A stretch of DNA of 64,000 nucleotides, taken from positions 558,001 to 622,000 of the forward strand of contig JAGMWG010000005.1 of NCBI GenBank assembly GCA_020744225.1, read 5' to 3'. The DNA comes from Paraphoma chrysanthemicola. Lineage: Eukaryota > Ascomycota > Dothideomycetes > Pleosporales > Phaeosphaeriaceae. Below are positions 1-11,006 of the stretch, piece after piece; the stretch's first letter is position 1; every line of letters starts with the position of its first letter. The notes beneath the pieces are model-generated. The model saw only the letters and a program-made list of their open reading frames with translations, was not told the DNA's origin and did no database searches. The position numbers were made by a program, and so were the translations under genes.

Positions 1-658
1 AGCTGCGTCGGCTGTGGCTGTGGTGCGACGAGTAGCGGGGGCTACGCGAACGGTGGCCGTGACGGGAGCGGTGGACTTCGCGCTTAACGACGACGCGGTC
101 GCGACCACCGTCATTGCGGTGGTGGCGGTGGACAAAGAAGGCCAGGATAGCGGTAATGAAGAAGAAAATGATGTTCCTGTATATCATTAGACTGTGTCTT
201 CTCGCCATTGCAGAGATGAGTACTTACATGATGCCAAAAGCCCAGCTCGCCTTGAGCATGGCGCATTGGCGATCAATGTTCAGGCCGTATGTGTTTCCGC
301 TGACCGTAAAGAGACCCAAGTCGGTACTGTACGAGCCATTGTTTCGCCAGCTCGAGCAATCTGCGTCGGCAATGCCTCGAAGCTCATATACTGCGCCGAT
401 GAAGGCTCCGACGAAGAGAAGGTCGATGAAGGCGACGAATTTTGCCGAGTGACGGGCGCGCGCATACAGGAACAGAGTCCCCAGCGCCCACGCTGCGCCC
501 AGCACTGATACAATGAACAGAATGAGGATCGACCGTGGAGTGAGCAGGTTGCGACTGTTGTACCAATCGACGAACCAAGCGAGCATGCCTAGTGCTGGGA
601 TTAAGGTGAGGATCTGGAAGATCCTCCAGAACCAGAACGACATTCCTGAGATAGACAT
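1..658 (-). CDS. MARVEL-like four-helix membrane protein, 3' end cut by window edge
   Basis: Partial gene, join of 658..228 and 176..1 on the minus strand. The intron has donor GTAAGT, branch CTAAT and acceptor ACAG; splicing joins AT to G and restores the frame. The product shows three hydrophobic helices in exon 1 (about residues 8-30, 42-66 and 73-92). A fourth is assembled across the intron, from ASWAFGIM into IIFFFITAILAFFV. Hydrophilic cysteine-containing sequence lies between helices 3 and 4. A strongly basic His/Arg-rich cytosolic tail then runs off the window. Four helices of this length and a short N-terminus match the fungal MARVEL-domain membrane proteins, which sit in plasma-membrane or endomembrane patches; the exact role is unknown. 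The start is the first ATG. Confidence is high that this is a gene and moderate for the family name. Confidence 0.75.
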
Positions 659-2311
659 GTTGGCGGGTAGTTGCTGTTCGAGACTGCGTTGGTGTGGAGG
701 TTGTGGGTGGTGGACTTTGTCAAGTCAAGCCGTGGAGTGGATGAGTGCAACACCGTGTAACGATGCAGACTGGCAAGTGCGACGCAGCGACAAAAGGTAC
801 AAGGCAGCTGCAGGCAGAAAAGATGCGGAAAAGTGCGCCTTTAAGAGCTGGTATTGACCAGGATGCAGCTGGTTTGCGATCAGATCTCGGCAGCAACAAC
901 GGCGCAAGATGTTAGAACGTGGTGTAGTGACGTATGATGGTGCGAGTAAACCGGCTCTTAAACCAAGGCGGATGTGGGATGGCGGGGAAGGCTGGTGTTG
1001 TGGCTGGGATCGCGCCCCTTGTATTTCGAGCCAACCACAACACCGCGCATTCTCAAATTGCGAATATTCGGTTCAATTCGCGCGACTTGACTGAGGGCGT
1101 AGAGCAAGACAGTCGGAACGACGGCACTGCATTGGTTGGCAAGTGGGCCAGAACTGGTCCAACTCTGTGGCGTCGAGCGCGTGTTGTCGGCAGGTGCTGG
1201 ATGCAGCCAAGGAGCCGTGACCGATGTCAGCGACTCATCTCACATCATGAACCATGATGCCAACATCAGCGTCGACTCGAGCAACTCATCTCCGGAGATC
1301 CCAACGACGTCGCAAGGCAAGGGTCTCCCCGAAGCCATCATCTGTAGTTCCGCCGTCAACGCTCCCGCGCGCAAGTATTAGCTCGTTGCTAGCGGCCAGC
1401 GAATTGTCCAAGCGTCCATGCAGCCGTTAGCTCCACTCGCATGGGAGACAGAACGTTCCAAGCTTCCACCATATCGACGAGCCCTTCTATAACAAAGTCA
1501 CAGACAACACGGTGCAGACTGTTCTTCGTAACAGTGCTCGCTCACTTCCTTTGCTTCCCAGCAAAATGCACCTGCCGTTCGTCATTTCCACCTGCAGGGT
1601 GATCGGAATTGCTGACGCCCAGACCTCGAGTTGACAGCAATCAGCCCTGCCTTATCACAGACAGGTCTCTCCATCACCCGTGTTCGGGCCGCGCGCTGGC
1701 CTTGAGCTCAGACTTCCTCGCTGGGGGCGCCATTGGGCACTCCACCAGGCTATGCAGCTCTTCTGCAAAGAGCTCGTCTCGCCCTGTGGCTGCAGCCGAC
1801 CGCTCGCTTGGGCGACTTCAGCGAACAGAAATCAGTTAAAACGAACAGGGTTGCTTATCAGAACCAGACCGCAGCTCAGCCAGCTATGCCTGTTGCAGGA
1901 GACTGGTTCTCCACACCCAGACTTGCGGGATGTGCCAGCAAGGGTCCTAGAAATAAACCAATTTATACTATTCCAGCGCGCTCAGCTTCACGCATGCCTT
2001 TCAGGCTATTCGTTCCTACGCCATTCCTTTCGTTCTTTTCGCCACCAATAGTTCGTTGTCTTTCTAGAGTGGCTTCATGAGCCATCGTTACACGGTTCTT
2101 CAGCCGCGGCGTCTGTCGTAGCCTGATCTATGCAGCCTCGACACAGCAGTCTTCAACTTGCACTGTCCCATCGTTCCTTACTTCTTGTCCCTGTCGTTCT
2201 AGCTTCCGGGCCGGATTCACTCCACAGCATCCGAACGCACAGCTCCCGCAATCTGGATGCCTGAAGAGCTGAGGGCTTCACGACAGCAAACAACAGCTCC
2301 TCACCCACATA
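659..2311. other. Intergenic, divergent promoters
   Basis: This stretch of 1.65 kb lies between two divergently transcribed genes and must hold both promoters and 5' leaders. Only short open frames (up to 123 codons) without domain-like sequence occur. I see no repeat, RNA gene or transposon remnant. The 80 bases before 2312 probably form the 5' leader of the plus-strand gene. Confidence 0.6.
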
Positions 2312-5300
2312 ATGTCGGCAAGAGGTGCACGAAGTCGCAAAGTGCAGGCCAAGGAAACCGAGAAAAAAGAAAAAAAGGTCGGCAAGACCAAGGCGCCGAT
2401 TGAAACGATCTACGAGCCCCACGATGGGTTTGCTGATTGGCGTACCACTCCGAGCGATAATCCCAGGAATGGGATCTCCCGGTCGATCACAGTTTCAAGT
2501 CGTGGGACTTCGCGAAGCAGTGGTACCAACGACAGTGCCAGCCGGCCGCGTATGAAAACTTTCCATTCTACAGACTCACATCCACCGCAATCTTCTGGCG
2601 GAGGCTCGGCATCGATCTCGGACGTCTCGTCGAAGGGTAGAGACAAGACAAAGTACCAGGCTAATGGCAAAGAGACAAAAGCCCCAAGAGGAAGAGGTGG
2701 CGGCGTACCAATCAAGAGAACTGTTGCGCCATCACCAGCACCCCCCGCATTCCGTGCAGAATCCGCAGCATCGTATCCGTCGAATAACAAGACATGGTTG
2801 AATTTCAAGGTGTGGGAAGGAGGCAAACATGGAATGCGTCCTTATGGTGGCTTCGCCCTTGTAGGTCATCTAGACATTTTGAAGGCTTCTCTAATTTGAA
2901 ACGCAAGGACGAGGACATGCACCAGGGAAGTGTCCTCATTTACTTTACAGAAGAACAAGCGGATGAGGACAGTCCACTACCCTCGATTCGAGCGGATCTT
3001 AGCATTCTCGAGAATTCCGGATCAACTTGGCTGAGCAATGCATTGCTGTATGGTCGCATCGATGACAATGACAATGAGTGGATGCTACCTAGCAGTCCAG
3101 AATCGTCAAACTCACGACCAGGATTTTCACCTCAGGATACACAGGCAGGGCATCGAAGGATGCTTGGGCCGACTTCACCAGGTGGAATGTCGCCACCACC
3201 ATTTGACATCGACCAGGCCTATGATGGAATTTCAACGCGAGCTGCTTCACGACTGGACCATTTATCTGACAGGTCAGGTCGACCATATTCTCCTCCGCCG
3301 ATTCGGCGCACATCTGAGCGGAACCCAACCCACGAAATACACTTCCCAGCGCCAGAGCGGTGTCAGACGCCACAGGCTCAACGACTATATCATGTGGCCA
3401 TTCGAAACTTCCTCGCAATGTTGCACGGCAAACCTATCGTTGGTGCTGACTTGTACGACATGTTAAGTACTCTGCAACGTGAGATTGAGATCATGTATGA
3501 CCTCGACAACAGCCAATCGAGGATTTCGTCCCGTGAACGAAGCATACGGATGATCACGAATTATCTGGGTCAACATGGGATTGACGATGTGCGCAGCAGT
3601 ATTAAGAGCGCCATGTGCCTCCTTGCTTGGTCCGAGCAGGATAATGTGAAGTGGCGACAAGGCTATCTGGAGACTTTCGTGCATCTTGCTGGTGTAATGA
3701 TTCCCGAGTTGGAAGAGGTCCCAGAATTCAAGCGGCTGTCGATTGTGACGAGGCGAAACCTTGGGATTGCCGCAAAAACGTTGAAGCTGCGTGTCATGGA
3801 GGCAGAAGAAAAGCTGGCCAATTTTGACTTCAATGATCTCTGGGAGGACGCATCAAAAGTCGCGAACAGTCCTGTCTACCAGAGTTATCAGGCATTTCGA
3901 CAGTTTTTGGTTAACCACTACACCCGGAATTATGGTAACTGGCCACCGGCGAGTAACAAGACTTGGCTCAACCGCAAGATAGCACTGGCTCTTCAAGACG
4001 ATTTTGGGTCTTTGTATGACTATTTAGTGAACCGAGATGTGCTCTGGAACCCACGTGAGGAACGTGCGAGCAGGAAATGGGAAATGGCGCACCGGAAGAA
4101 CGACGACTTCAAGGCCGATCTACCGGAACTCGGGATGACTGATTTCCTGGTCAAGTTTGACGCCAAATTTTCATATGCCCACATCCCACATCCTTACCCA
4201 TTGCTCCCTAGAGACGTCCCAAAAACTACGAAGGAGAAAGAAAAGAAGAGCTTCTTCTCCGGACTAAAGAAGGACAAGAGCAGGGATGTGACCAAAGATG
4301 CCAAGGCTCACCTGCAATTGTCTATTCTCTTCAGCGATGCAACGAACATTGAGAAGTTGGACGTCAACTTCAATGGTAAGAATAGCTCTACGTTGTTCCA
4401 TACAAATGCTAATATGCCTTCCAGGTTCTACTCTCATTGACAAGTTTGAGCAGTTTGAGATGACGACTGATCTCAAGAATACCACACCACGAGAGGCCCG
4501 ACTGGGACGCTGGGTGCTACTTTACGGTATTCTCCAGGTCCTCTCCACCCTGTCCGTCGACGTCCAAGGTCTCAAACACACCGACGCAGTTCGCTACTTC
4601 CTCTGTACTGACCTCAAGCGTTGCCCTGAATGGGTCACAAATGGCCAGATTGAGTATCTCGAAGCCAGCCAGCAACGTTCTTGGTGCTGGCAAAGAAGTT
4701 GGGACCCAGCACCCACACAGACCGCGCCCGTAGAGCTCGAAGCCACCCAATCCCACGAAGCCCCCGACTCCAGCCCCTCCTCCAATGACACCCGCACACA
4801 AGCTGCCTCCCGTCAAGACCGCAGGACCGAAACCGAGGCTGAAGATCTCGACGGTGCAACTCTCCTGCAGAGCGACATCCACCGCATCAACGAGAAGATC
4901 AACGCGCTCTCGCTCCGTCCCCACGCCCACCAAACCTTCACCCAAGAATTCCAAACCCGCCGCGAAAACGAAAAGTCCCTTCAATCAGACTGGAAACCGC
5001 GCTACGACTCCCTTCCACAGCCACCACATCCAACTCCCGCATCTCTCGCACGCACACCAATCATGCCCCAAGCGCACCCAAGCCCGAACTTCACACTCAA
5101 TAACCACCACCTCCCCCATAAGGACTTTGATTTCAACATGCACACCTCGCACCTCGCAAACACGCATCCCGTCCCGCCGCCACGCAGCCCACTACGCGAA
5201 ACAGTGGGTAGCATGAATACAGATCTTGCAGGGTATCCATTCAGCCCAGAGGGCATGGGCTTGCAGTGGCCGGTGCCGCCGGGCTATAGTGAGGCAAACC

Positions 5301-5452
5301 AAGGGCTGCATGTTGCTCGGGAGGCGGCCGAGCGGACGAATAGGGAGAGTGGGATTGGGTACAGTACGGGGAGTTGGGCGGGCGTGGAAGAGAGGGAGAG
5401 GGGGTATTTGATGAGAGAGGGGGAGAGAAGGGAGAGGAGTGGGTGGAGTTAG
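2312..5452 (+). CDS. Large conserved fungal protein, probable DUF8004 family
   Basis: Three exons, 2312..2860, 2908..4375 and 4425..5452, give 1014 residues. Intron 1 (donor GTAGGT, acceptor GCAAG) is phase 0. Intron 2 (GTAAGA, branch GCTAAT, CCAG) joins G to GT. The N-terminal 180 residues are basic, Ser/Pro-rich and probably disordered, with a Lys-rich stretch near residue 15. A folded core of about 450 residues follows. It contains a segment reading LIYFTEEQ, a helical part with AMCLLAWSEQDNVKWRQGYL, and a block with FRQFLVNHYTRNYGNWPP. This resembles the fungal DUF8004 proteins as I remember them, a family without known biochemical function. The C-terminus is low-complexity, rich in Pro, His and Arg. 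No membrane segment or signal peptide is visible. The gene is convergent with the polymerase kappa gene, 237 nt away. The family name is tentative; the gene model is good. Confidence 0.8.
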
Positions 5453-5689
5453 ACGTGCATTCGCAGAGGGAGGTGTGGATTTGTGTGGTTTTCTTATACC
5501 CTTCTTTGTGGATTTTTCTTGGTCGTCGGGTGGGGTGGCTTGGTATATTTCTAAAAAGCTCTCGAGCAAGGTCGAAATGGAACTGGATTGGGGTATGTGG
5601 AAAAAAGCTTTTCAGCATGTTTAAGGTAGCTTTTTTGTTCTTCGGGGGTATCATCTACATCTAATCTGGTTCTCCACGACTATGTACTG

Positions 5690-7732
5690 TCAAGTCCCTC
5701 CCAGCGAGAAGAAAGCTCGTCTCTTCTCCCTTGCCTGCTGATCTGACGCCACAGGCTCATTCTTGGGCCTTCCACGCTTGCCTTTCTTTTGCACCGGTTT
5801 CGACACACTGGTTTGCTTTTCCAACTTTGGCACCACTGGTGCAGTGGACTTGACAGCTTCTTTGATGGTCTGTTTCGAGAGGCAGAAATCAATATGTGCG
5901 TTGAAGGTGGCGTCGTCTGGTGATTGTGGGACACTGCAAATTGGACACATCCACTCTGCCGCAGCTGGCGCGGCTGGTCCTGTCTCAGTCGTTGAGTCAT
6001 TCTCACCATCTAGCCCCTGTGCATGTTCTTGCGATAGCTTTTCCAACTCGTTCATCTCATCGTTACGTTCTTGTCGTGCAGCTTCTTCAAACTCCTCTTC
6101 TGGCCATGTTTCCCAATCGCCTTCGTTACTGGCTTTGGTTGGCTTTGTAGTCGTGCTGGGAGGCTTGACCCGACCAAAGAAGTCGATCCCGGGCTTCTTG
6201 GTGCTGACAATGTGCGTGACTCGTAGTCCCATCAATCGTAATCTCATGTTTGGTATCTCCTTCATCAACTTCTCGAGCATCGGTAGACTGTACTTGTACA
6301 GATCGTCGGCGCGGTGCACGGCGAAAGGAGGAGTCGTCTGCCGCGTGTGCACTTCGTACGTGTGCAGCTTGATCTTGATGCACAACGTCCTGCCTTTGTA
6401 CTCTGTGCGCTTCAAGTCACCTTCGAGCTCCTCCGCGATATGACGAAGCTTGTCGCGAAGGGCGTCGGGAGACTGCAGCTCTCTGAAGGTTGTTTCGGTG
6501 CCGACGCTCTTGCGCTCGTAATCTTCCGCTCGCTGAATCTTGGTGCGCCCTAGACCGAGGTAGCATTGCATCAAGAACTGAAATGCCTTTTGGCCAAAGA
6601 GCTTGGCCAAGTATGCTCGATGTGCATAGATGTCCCCGCAGGTCTTGACGCCAATCGCATCTAGCTCCCGCTCGAAAACGCGTCCAATACCGTTGACTTT
6701 GCGCGTTGGCATTGCCTTCATGAACTCCATGATTGTCTGTCTATCGCTCGGGAGATAGAATTGTCCATTAGGCTTGTTCTTGTTGGAGCAAATCTTCGCC
6801 AGTTTAGCATTGGCCGCGATTCCTGCAGACACAGTGATGTGCGTATGCTCGTGCACTTCGGCTCGGAGCTGGCTCACGGCCTCCTCTGGTGTCATGTGGT
6901 GTTCTTCGCAGTAGCTGGTGAGGTTCAAGTATGCTTCGTCGCAACTAGCGCTCTCGAACCCGGGATCGTAGCGTGCGAGTACTTCGCGAACCTCTTCAGC
7001 TTTGGCCATGTACTTGGGGAAGTTCATCGGTACACATATGAGCTGTGGGCAGAGCTTCATAGCAACAAAGCCAGCCATACCGGAGCGACAGCCAAACTGC
7101 CGAGCATGGTAATTGCAAGTCGTCAGCACGCCTTTGCCGACAGCCATGGGCACCTCCTTCAACTCCGGCCTGTCAAGTTCCTCCACCGCTGCGTAGAAAG
7201 CATCGCAGTCGATGTGCACCACAACTTGGCTCAGATCCCGGCTCAGCTCCAGCTCTGCGATGTAGTCGTCTGCCCGGCGCAGGTCTGATGTAACATCGAT
7301 CTTCTCGAGCTGACGCCTCCTGGCCAAGATCTTGTCAATCTTGTCTGTCAGGTTCTTGTCCTTGACCTCCTCATTGTTGAAGAATTTGGAGCCCTTTGAA
7401 GCATTGTATATGATCTCTGACACTTTCGTCTGGTCGACAGTGTCTTGACCGGCTTTGGTGAGGGAAGGCCCCAGCAGGTGGTACTTGAGGGAGTCGTGCT
7501 CATTTGAGGCCGTTCGTGCTGGCTGGGGGCGGTCTATAGAGGCTTCGGAGGGAGGATTATCTGTGCCACGAGGTCCAGTCATGGTACCGCTGGCGTTGGT
7601 TCGGGTTATGGAGGAAGTTGTTGCGGGAACGGCCGGGTTGACAGCGTCTGCAGGAGCATGCTGGGCCCGCGTGGTGCCTCGAGGCAGCGTCTGAGGTTCC
7701 AGTGAGTGGGAGGGCCTCGGCGCATCGCTCAT
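5690..7732 (-). CDS. POLK: DNA polymerase kappa (Y-family, DinB) with C-terminal UBZ finger
   Basis: Single exon, 680 residues from the ATG at 7732. This Y-family polymerase carries out translesion synthesis opposite damaged bases in the nucleus. Visible motifs are the N-clasp region with SKFFNNEEVKDKNLTDKID and catalytic motif I HIDCDAFYA (Asp175 and Asp177). SASCDEAYLNL (Asp265, Glu266) supplies the other metal ligand. The NGIGRVFE helix-hairpin-helix region and a little-finger domain ending near FFGRV follow. A CPIC...H...C ubiquitin-binding zinc finger of UBZ type lies about 70 residues from the end, and the tail is basic (KKGKRGRPKN), probably for nuclear import. All catalytic residues are intact. 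The frame stays open upstream to another ATG at 7891 (53 more residues). I prefer 7732 because the extra part is Arg/Ser-rich and lies in the shared promoter. Confidence 0.95.
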   Translation of the reverse strand: MSDAPRPSHSLEPQTLPRGTTRAQHAPADAVNPAVPATTSSITRTNASGTMTGPRGTDNPPSEASIDRPQPARTASNEHDSLKYHLLGPSLTKAGQDTVDQTKVSEIIYNASKGSKFFNNEEVKDKNLTDKIDKILARRRQLEKIDVTSDLRRADDYIAELELSRDLSQVVVHIDCDAFYAAVEELDRPELKEVPMAVGKGVLTTCNYHARQFGCRSGMAGFVAMKLCPQLICVPMNFPKYMAKAEEVREVLARYDPGFESASCDEAYLNLTSYCEEHHMTPEEAVSQLRAEVHEHTHITVSAGIAANAKLAKICSNKNKPNGQFYLPSDRQTIMEFMKAMPTRKVNGIGRVFERELDAIGVKTCGDIYAHRAYLAKLFGQKAFQFLMQCYLGLGRTKIQRAEDYERKSVGTETTFRELQSPDALRDKLRHIAEELEGDLKRTEYKGRTLCIKIKLHTYEVHTRQTTPPFAVHRADDLYKYSLPMLEKLMKEIPNMRLRLMGLRVTHIVSTKKPGIDFFGRVKPPSTTTKPTKASNEGDWETWPEEEFEEAARQERNDEMNELEKLSQEHAQGLDGENDSTTETGPAAPAAAEWMCPICSVPQSPDDATFNAHIDFCLSKQTIKEAVKSTAPVVPKLEKQTSVSKPVQKKGKRGRPKNEPVASDQQAREKRRAFFSLGGT

Positions 7733-8201
7733 CGTTCTTGTGTTGCCATCCTGGTAGCGTAGATTTAGGCTGCTGACGCGACTTGAGGCTCGTGAAGGTA
7801 ATGACGCGCTTCGACGCCAGCGCTCATCGGGACTAGCCGCCGAGTACCCACAAGGATGTCCCAGGATGAATCCTTGAGCCACCAGATGCATTTCATCTCA
7901 CACCATAACACACGGCCGAACCTTCCGCATATCCTCTCCCTTGACTGTCCACTGCACGGCTATGGACGCACCTCCGCGCAACTTCCCTCCAGCATCGCCG
8001 CCATTGTAACGCGGGGTGTCGCACGTCGGACACAAACGTTTGACCGCCACAGAAACCAGTCACCGAGGCGGCCCGAACATCAACAAGCACAGTCAACACA
8101 CCGCCCGCCCAGCAACCGCTCCACTGCCACCCCGAAAGGCCATGCGCACTCCCCACGTATGCCGGAAGACCTCAACAGTATTTTTAGATTAAGCGAGGAG
8201 G
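7733..8201. promoter_or_regulatory. Divergent promoter between POLK and coiled-coil gene
   Basis: The 469 nt between the two divergent start codons must carry both promoters. The sequence is GC-rich near POLK. A short A/T run (TATTTTTAGATTAAG) lies just upstream of the plus-strand start codon. No specific factor site can be named with confidence. An alternative in-frame POLK start lies inside it, at 7891. Confidence 0.45.
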
Positions 8202-10277
8202 ATGCCCATCGACCGAAATCCCCAAACCAACCTGAAGCCGAAGCTCGCGAGCAATCGGACCGCGAAGACGCCCCTCACACCTCGACTGGCCGTTGCACCC
8301 TCACCAGCATCAGCGAACGGCTCCCAGTCAACCCGCACCGCACGCAGCGGACCTGCGACAACACCGAGGGTCAATCCCGTAGTCTTCGAAGACGTCACCC
8401 CGGTCAAGGCATTCCTGAACAGCAATGTCACACCGCGTTCGTCGTCCCGAAAATCTCGCGTAGGCGTAGAAAGCCCAACATCGACGCCGAGTGGCACTCC
8501 CATTAGCACGCCTGCTTCGTCACGGCCGACATCGACCATTGAAGGTTTTTCGAAAGAGCAGGGGCTCGGCTACAATGGGCTAGGCAATGGAATCAAAGGT
8601 GCCCAGGGCGGCGTGCGGCCTCGAAGCATCCCCGGGCAAGGAAGTGGCCAGTCTTCAAGACCACCTCTGCCCAACTTCTACACTGTCGGACCGCCAGAGA
8701 CAGGCGCAGCGAAGTCCACCTCCACATTGTTCTTCCACGCGAGCGAAGCAAGGCCTCAGGAGCAGCCTGCCACCCAGAAGAAGGCCCCAGTTTTCTTCTA
8801 CGCGAATGGCAAGCAAGATGATATTGCACGGAGGCCTGATATGCCATCTCCGCCCACGCTCGCGGGAGGCAATGCCCAGGTAGATAGCAAGTTCTTCCAT
8901 GCCGATTCGATAGCGGATGCAAGGAGTTCAGGCCCGAACTCGACTCTAACGCCATCGCCCATGTCCATCTCGCCAGAGCCAATGGAGTCGAATCCAAATG
9001 CTGCAGTTGGACACCCTTTCCGTTCCCCGTCGCCAACAAAGGAATGGGCACACTTATCATATCGAAAAGGTGCCTCGCAAGTAATGCGGCCATCGATAGT
9101 CTCCCGCAACTCCGCCTTGTCGATTCTCTCTGGTCCCAATACGTCCGATGTACCAGAGAGCTCTAGAAGGCGGTCTAGCGCGGCATCGTACGCCATGCGC
9201 GGAAGCCATGGCAAAAGTGCCAGCTTATCATCTATCGATTCTGTGGCAGACCTTAAGAAGGCACCTGCTAATGATCCGTCCGCGTTCTCGCCCAGTCCCC
9301 TAAACTCGGACCGGCTGGTTAGTAACGGATCGTTGGCCGACAGCATCACGTCTGCGCCCTCTCCACCCCCACTGCCGGCATCCTTCTCACCAATACCGTC
9401 ATCGCCTGTGCCAACAAGCCCTACCAAAACGAGCAATGGGCAGAGTGCACTAGAATTGATGAATGAGCTTGCTGCAAATGCTCGACGCGAGAGAAAGGTG
9501 CTTGATCTTGAGATCAGCAACTCCTCTCTTCTGGCCATCAATCGTGGGCTCGAGAAAGAGGTTCGCAAGCAAAAGGCCGAGCTTAGACGATTCCGGCGGA
9601 TGAGCAGGGCAGGTCGATTCTCTATGGACACTATCGGCTCTCCCCTAGACGCTGATGCTCATATTGCCGAGTTGTCAGACATGTCAGAAGGAGAAGAAGA
9701 GCTCGAGCCACAGCCAGAGCTAGAGACGGAAGAAGTGGAAGAAGACCCAGAAAGCAGCGACTCCTCCTTCGACGAAAGCCAGTTGAGTCCTTCAGCCCAA
9801 CTTGAACGCGACGAAGTTCACGCCTTCCGCGATGAGAAACGTCTCCAGCTTGACCTCTCCAAGCACCGCGAACTTCTCGTTGACAGCCAGAAAATGAACC
9901 AGAGCCTCAAGCGCTGCATGAACTGGACCGAGCAGCTCATCAAAGACGGACAGAAAGCTCTACAGTACCAGGTCCGTCCCAGCGATGTAAAGCTAGGTGG
10001 TCGCGTCCTTGTTTCGGAAGACGACCACGATGAAGAGCAAGCAGAGGAGTCTAAGGGTCTTCTCAGCCCTTGGAGTCCATTACATCGCACCATCGACGGC
10101 ATCGACGCACTAGACTCGCCATTCTTTGCCAACGCAGTCGAACGCATCGTCGATCGCGACAGCGGTGTCGATCTCGATGGGCTAGGAGTTCCGGATAACA
10201 TGACACCGCTCGGCTCACCCTTTGAAGAGCGCATACAGCGACTTCAAGCCTCCATTGAAGCCCTAGGCGCTTCGTAG
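8202..10277 (+). CDS. Conserved fungal coiled-coil protein, function unknown
   Basis: Single exon of 691 residues. Residues 1-400 are Ser/Pro/Thr-rich and probably disordered; a short conserved-looking block near residues 60-85 contains VTPVKAFLNSNVTPRSSSR. Residues about 415-470 form a long charged helix (LELMNELAANARRERKVLDL and on to KAELRRFRRMSRAG), a strong coiled-coil candidate. A highly acidic linker (about 485-530) follows. A second helical block at about 533-600 (RDEKRLQLDLSKHRELL) leads to an Asp-rich C-terminus. No signal peptide, membrane helix or enzyme motif is visible. This pattern suits a cytoskeletal, septal or spindle-associated scaffold, but that is inference from composition only. 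It shares a 469-nt divergent promoter with polymerase kappa; this alone does not show a shared pathway. Confidence 0.8.
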   Translation: MPIDRNPQTNLKPKLASNRTAKTPLTPRLAVAPSPASANGSQSTRTARSGPATTPRVNPVVFEDVTPVKAFLNSNVTPRSSSRKSRVGVESPTSTPSGTPISTPASSRPTSTIEGFSKEQGLGYNGLGNGIKGAQGGVRPRSIPGQGSGQSSRPPLPNFYTVGPPETGAAKSTSTLFFHASEARPQEQPATQKKAPVFFYANGKQDDIARRPDMPSPPTLAGGNAQVDSKFFHADSIADARSSGPNSTLTPSPMSISPEPMESNPNAAVGHPFRSPSPTKEWAHLSYRKGASQVMRPSIVSRNSALSILSGPNTSDVPESSRRRSSAASYAMRGSHGKSASLSSIDSVADLKKAPANDPSAFSPSPLNSDRLVSNGSLADSITSAPSPPPLPASFSPIPSSPVPTSPTKTSNGQSALELMNELAANARRERKVLDLEISNSSLLAINRGLEKEVRKQKAELRRFRRMSRAGRFSMDTIGSPLDADAHIAELSDMSEGEEELEPQPELETEEVEEDPESSDSSFDESQLSPSAQLERDEVHAFRDEKRLQLDLSKHRELLVDSQKMNQSLKRCMNWTEQLIKDGQKALQYQVRPSDVKLGGRVLVSEDDHDEEQAEESKGLLSPWSPLHRTIDGIDALDSPFFANAVERIVDRDSGVDLDGLGVPDNMTPLGSPFEERIQRLQASIEALGAS

Positions 10278-11006
10278 TCTTCGCAATTTTCGATCTTTAC
10301 GTAACCATTTTCCTGTGTCCTTTGCACGCACATACCCCTGGCGTTTGTTGTCTCTCGCTGCATTTGCATTCCTCCGGCGCAACCGGAACCACACGTTGAA
10401 TGCGATTTCAACGTCCTACGAATCTTTCCTATGTTCTCGTCACGGCCGCTTACATCTCCCAGCATGAGGCCACTGTCCTTCGCGTGGTATTCTGTTCAGC
10501 TAATGTCTGATCTCTCGGGCTGCCGCCGCTGCTGTCGGTCAACCGGCTCTTTTTGCATCTTGGATGGGATTTTCTGAGCAATTTGGCCTTGAGGGCGGTT
10601 CCCGTTGTATTTGTACGTGTAGTTTTAAGAGATACCCCTTGCTTGGTTTCGCGAGTTCCCATAGCACAGCACAGCATAGTTAAGATTGGAATATCAAACC
10701 ACATTTGAAGACGTCGGACTAGACAGTGTGAAGGGTTGATTCCTGCATTAAATGTTTCTTCATTGTGGGGTACACGCCACAACACCCCGAGATCTACATG
10801 CTTCGTCCTCCGTTCCAGGAAGAAATATACCTGTGACCGCACCAACATATTATAAGGAAACCAAATAGCAAAGAACAAAATCTAAGCCATATCTACGGGT
10901 ATCAGAGCTCACATGCGACGCATCAGACATCTACAAACCATGCCGCACCTCCAGCTTAATATGTATCTCGAACTAAATTCACGACAATAGACCAGAGTCT
11001 GGCGAC
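10278..11006. other. Convergent 3' region, no gene
   Basis: The 729 nt between two convergent stop codons should hold both 3' UTRs and poly(A) sites. The longest open frame (142 codons, minus strand) has no recognisable sequence. I see no terminator, repeat or RNA gene. Confidence 0.6.

Noticed and set aside
5453..5689. Search for a terminator or RNA gene between two convergent genes
   Set aside because: Only T-rich stretches typical of 3' UTRs are present.
7856..8506. A 216-codon plus-strand frame overlapping the POLK/coiled-coil promoter
   Set aside because: It is rich in His, Arg, Ser and Pro with no domain, and overlaps the real start of the coiled-coil gene in another frame.
8798..9631. 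A 277-codon open frame on the minus strand
   Set aside because: It lies antisense within the coiled-coil protein gene and is low-complexity Ser/Leu/Arg; the plus-strand frame is far longer and structured.
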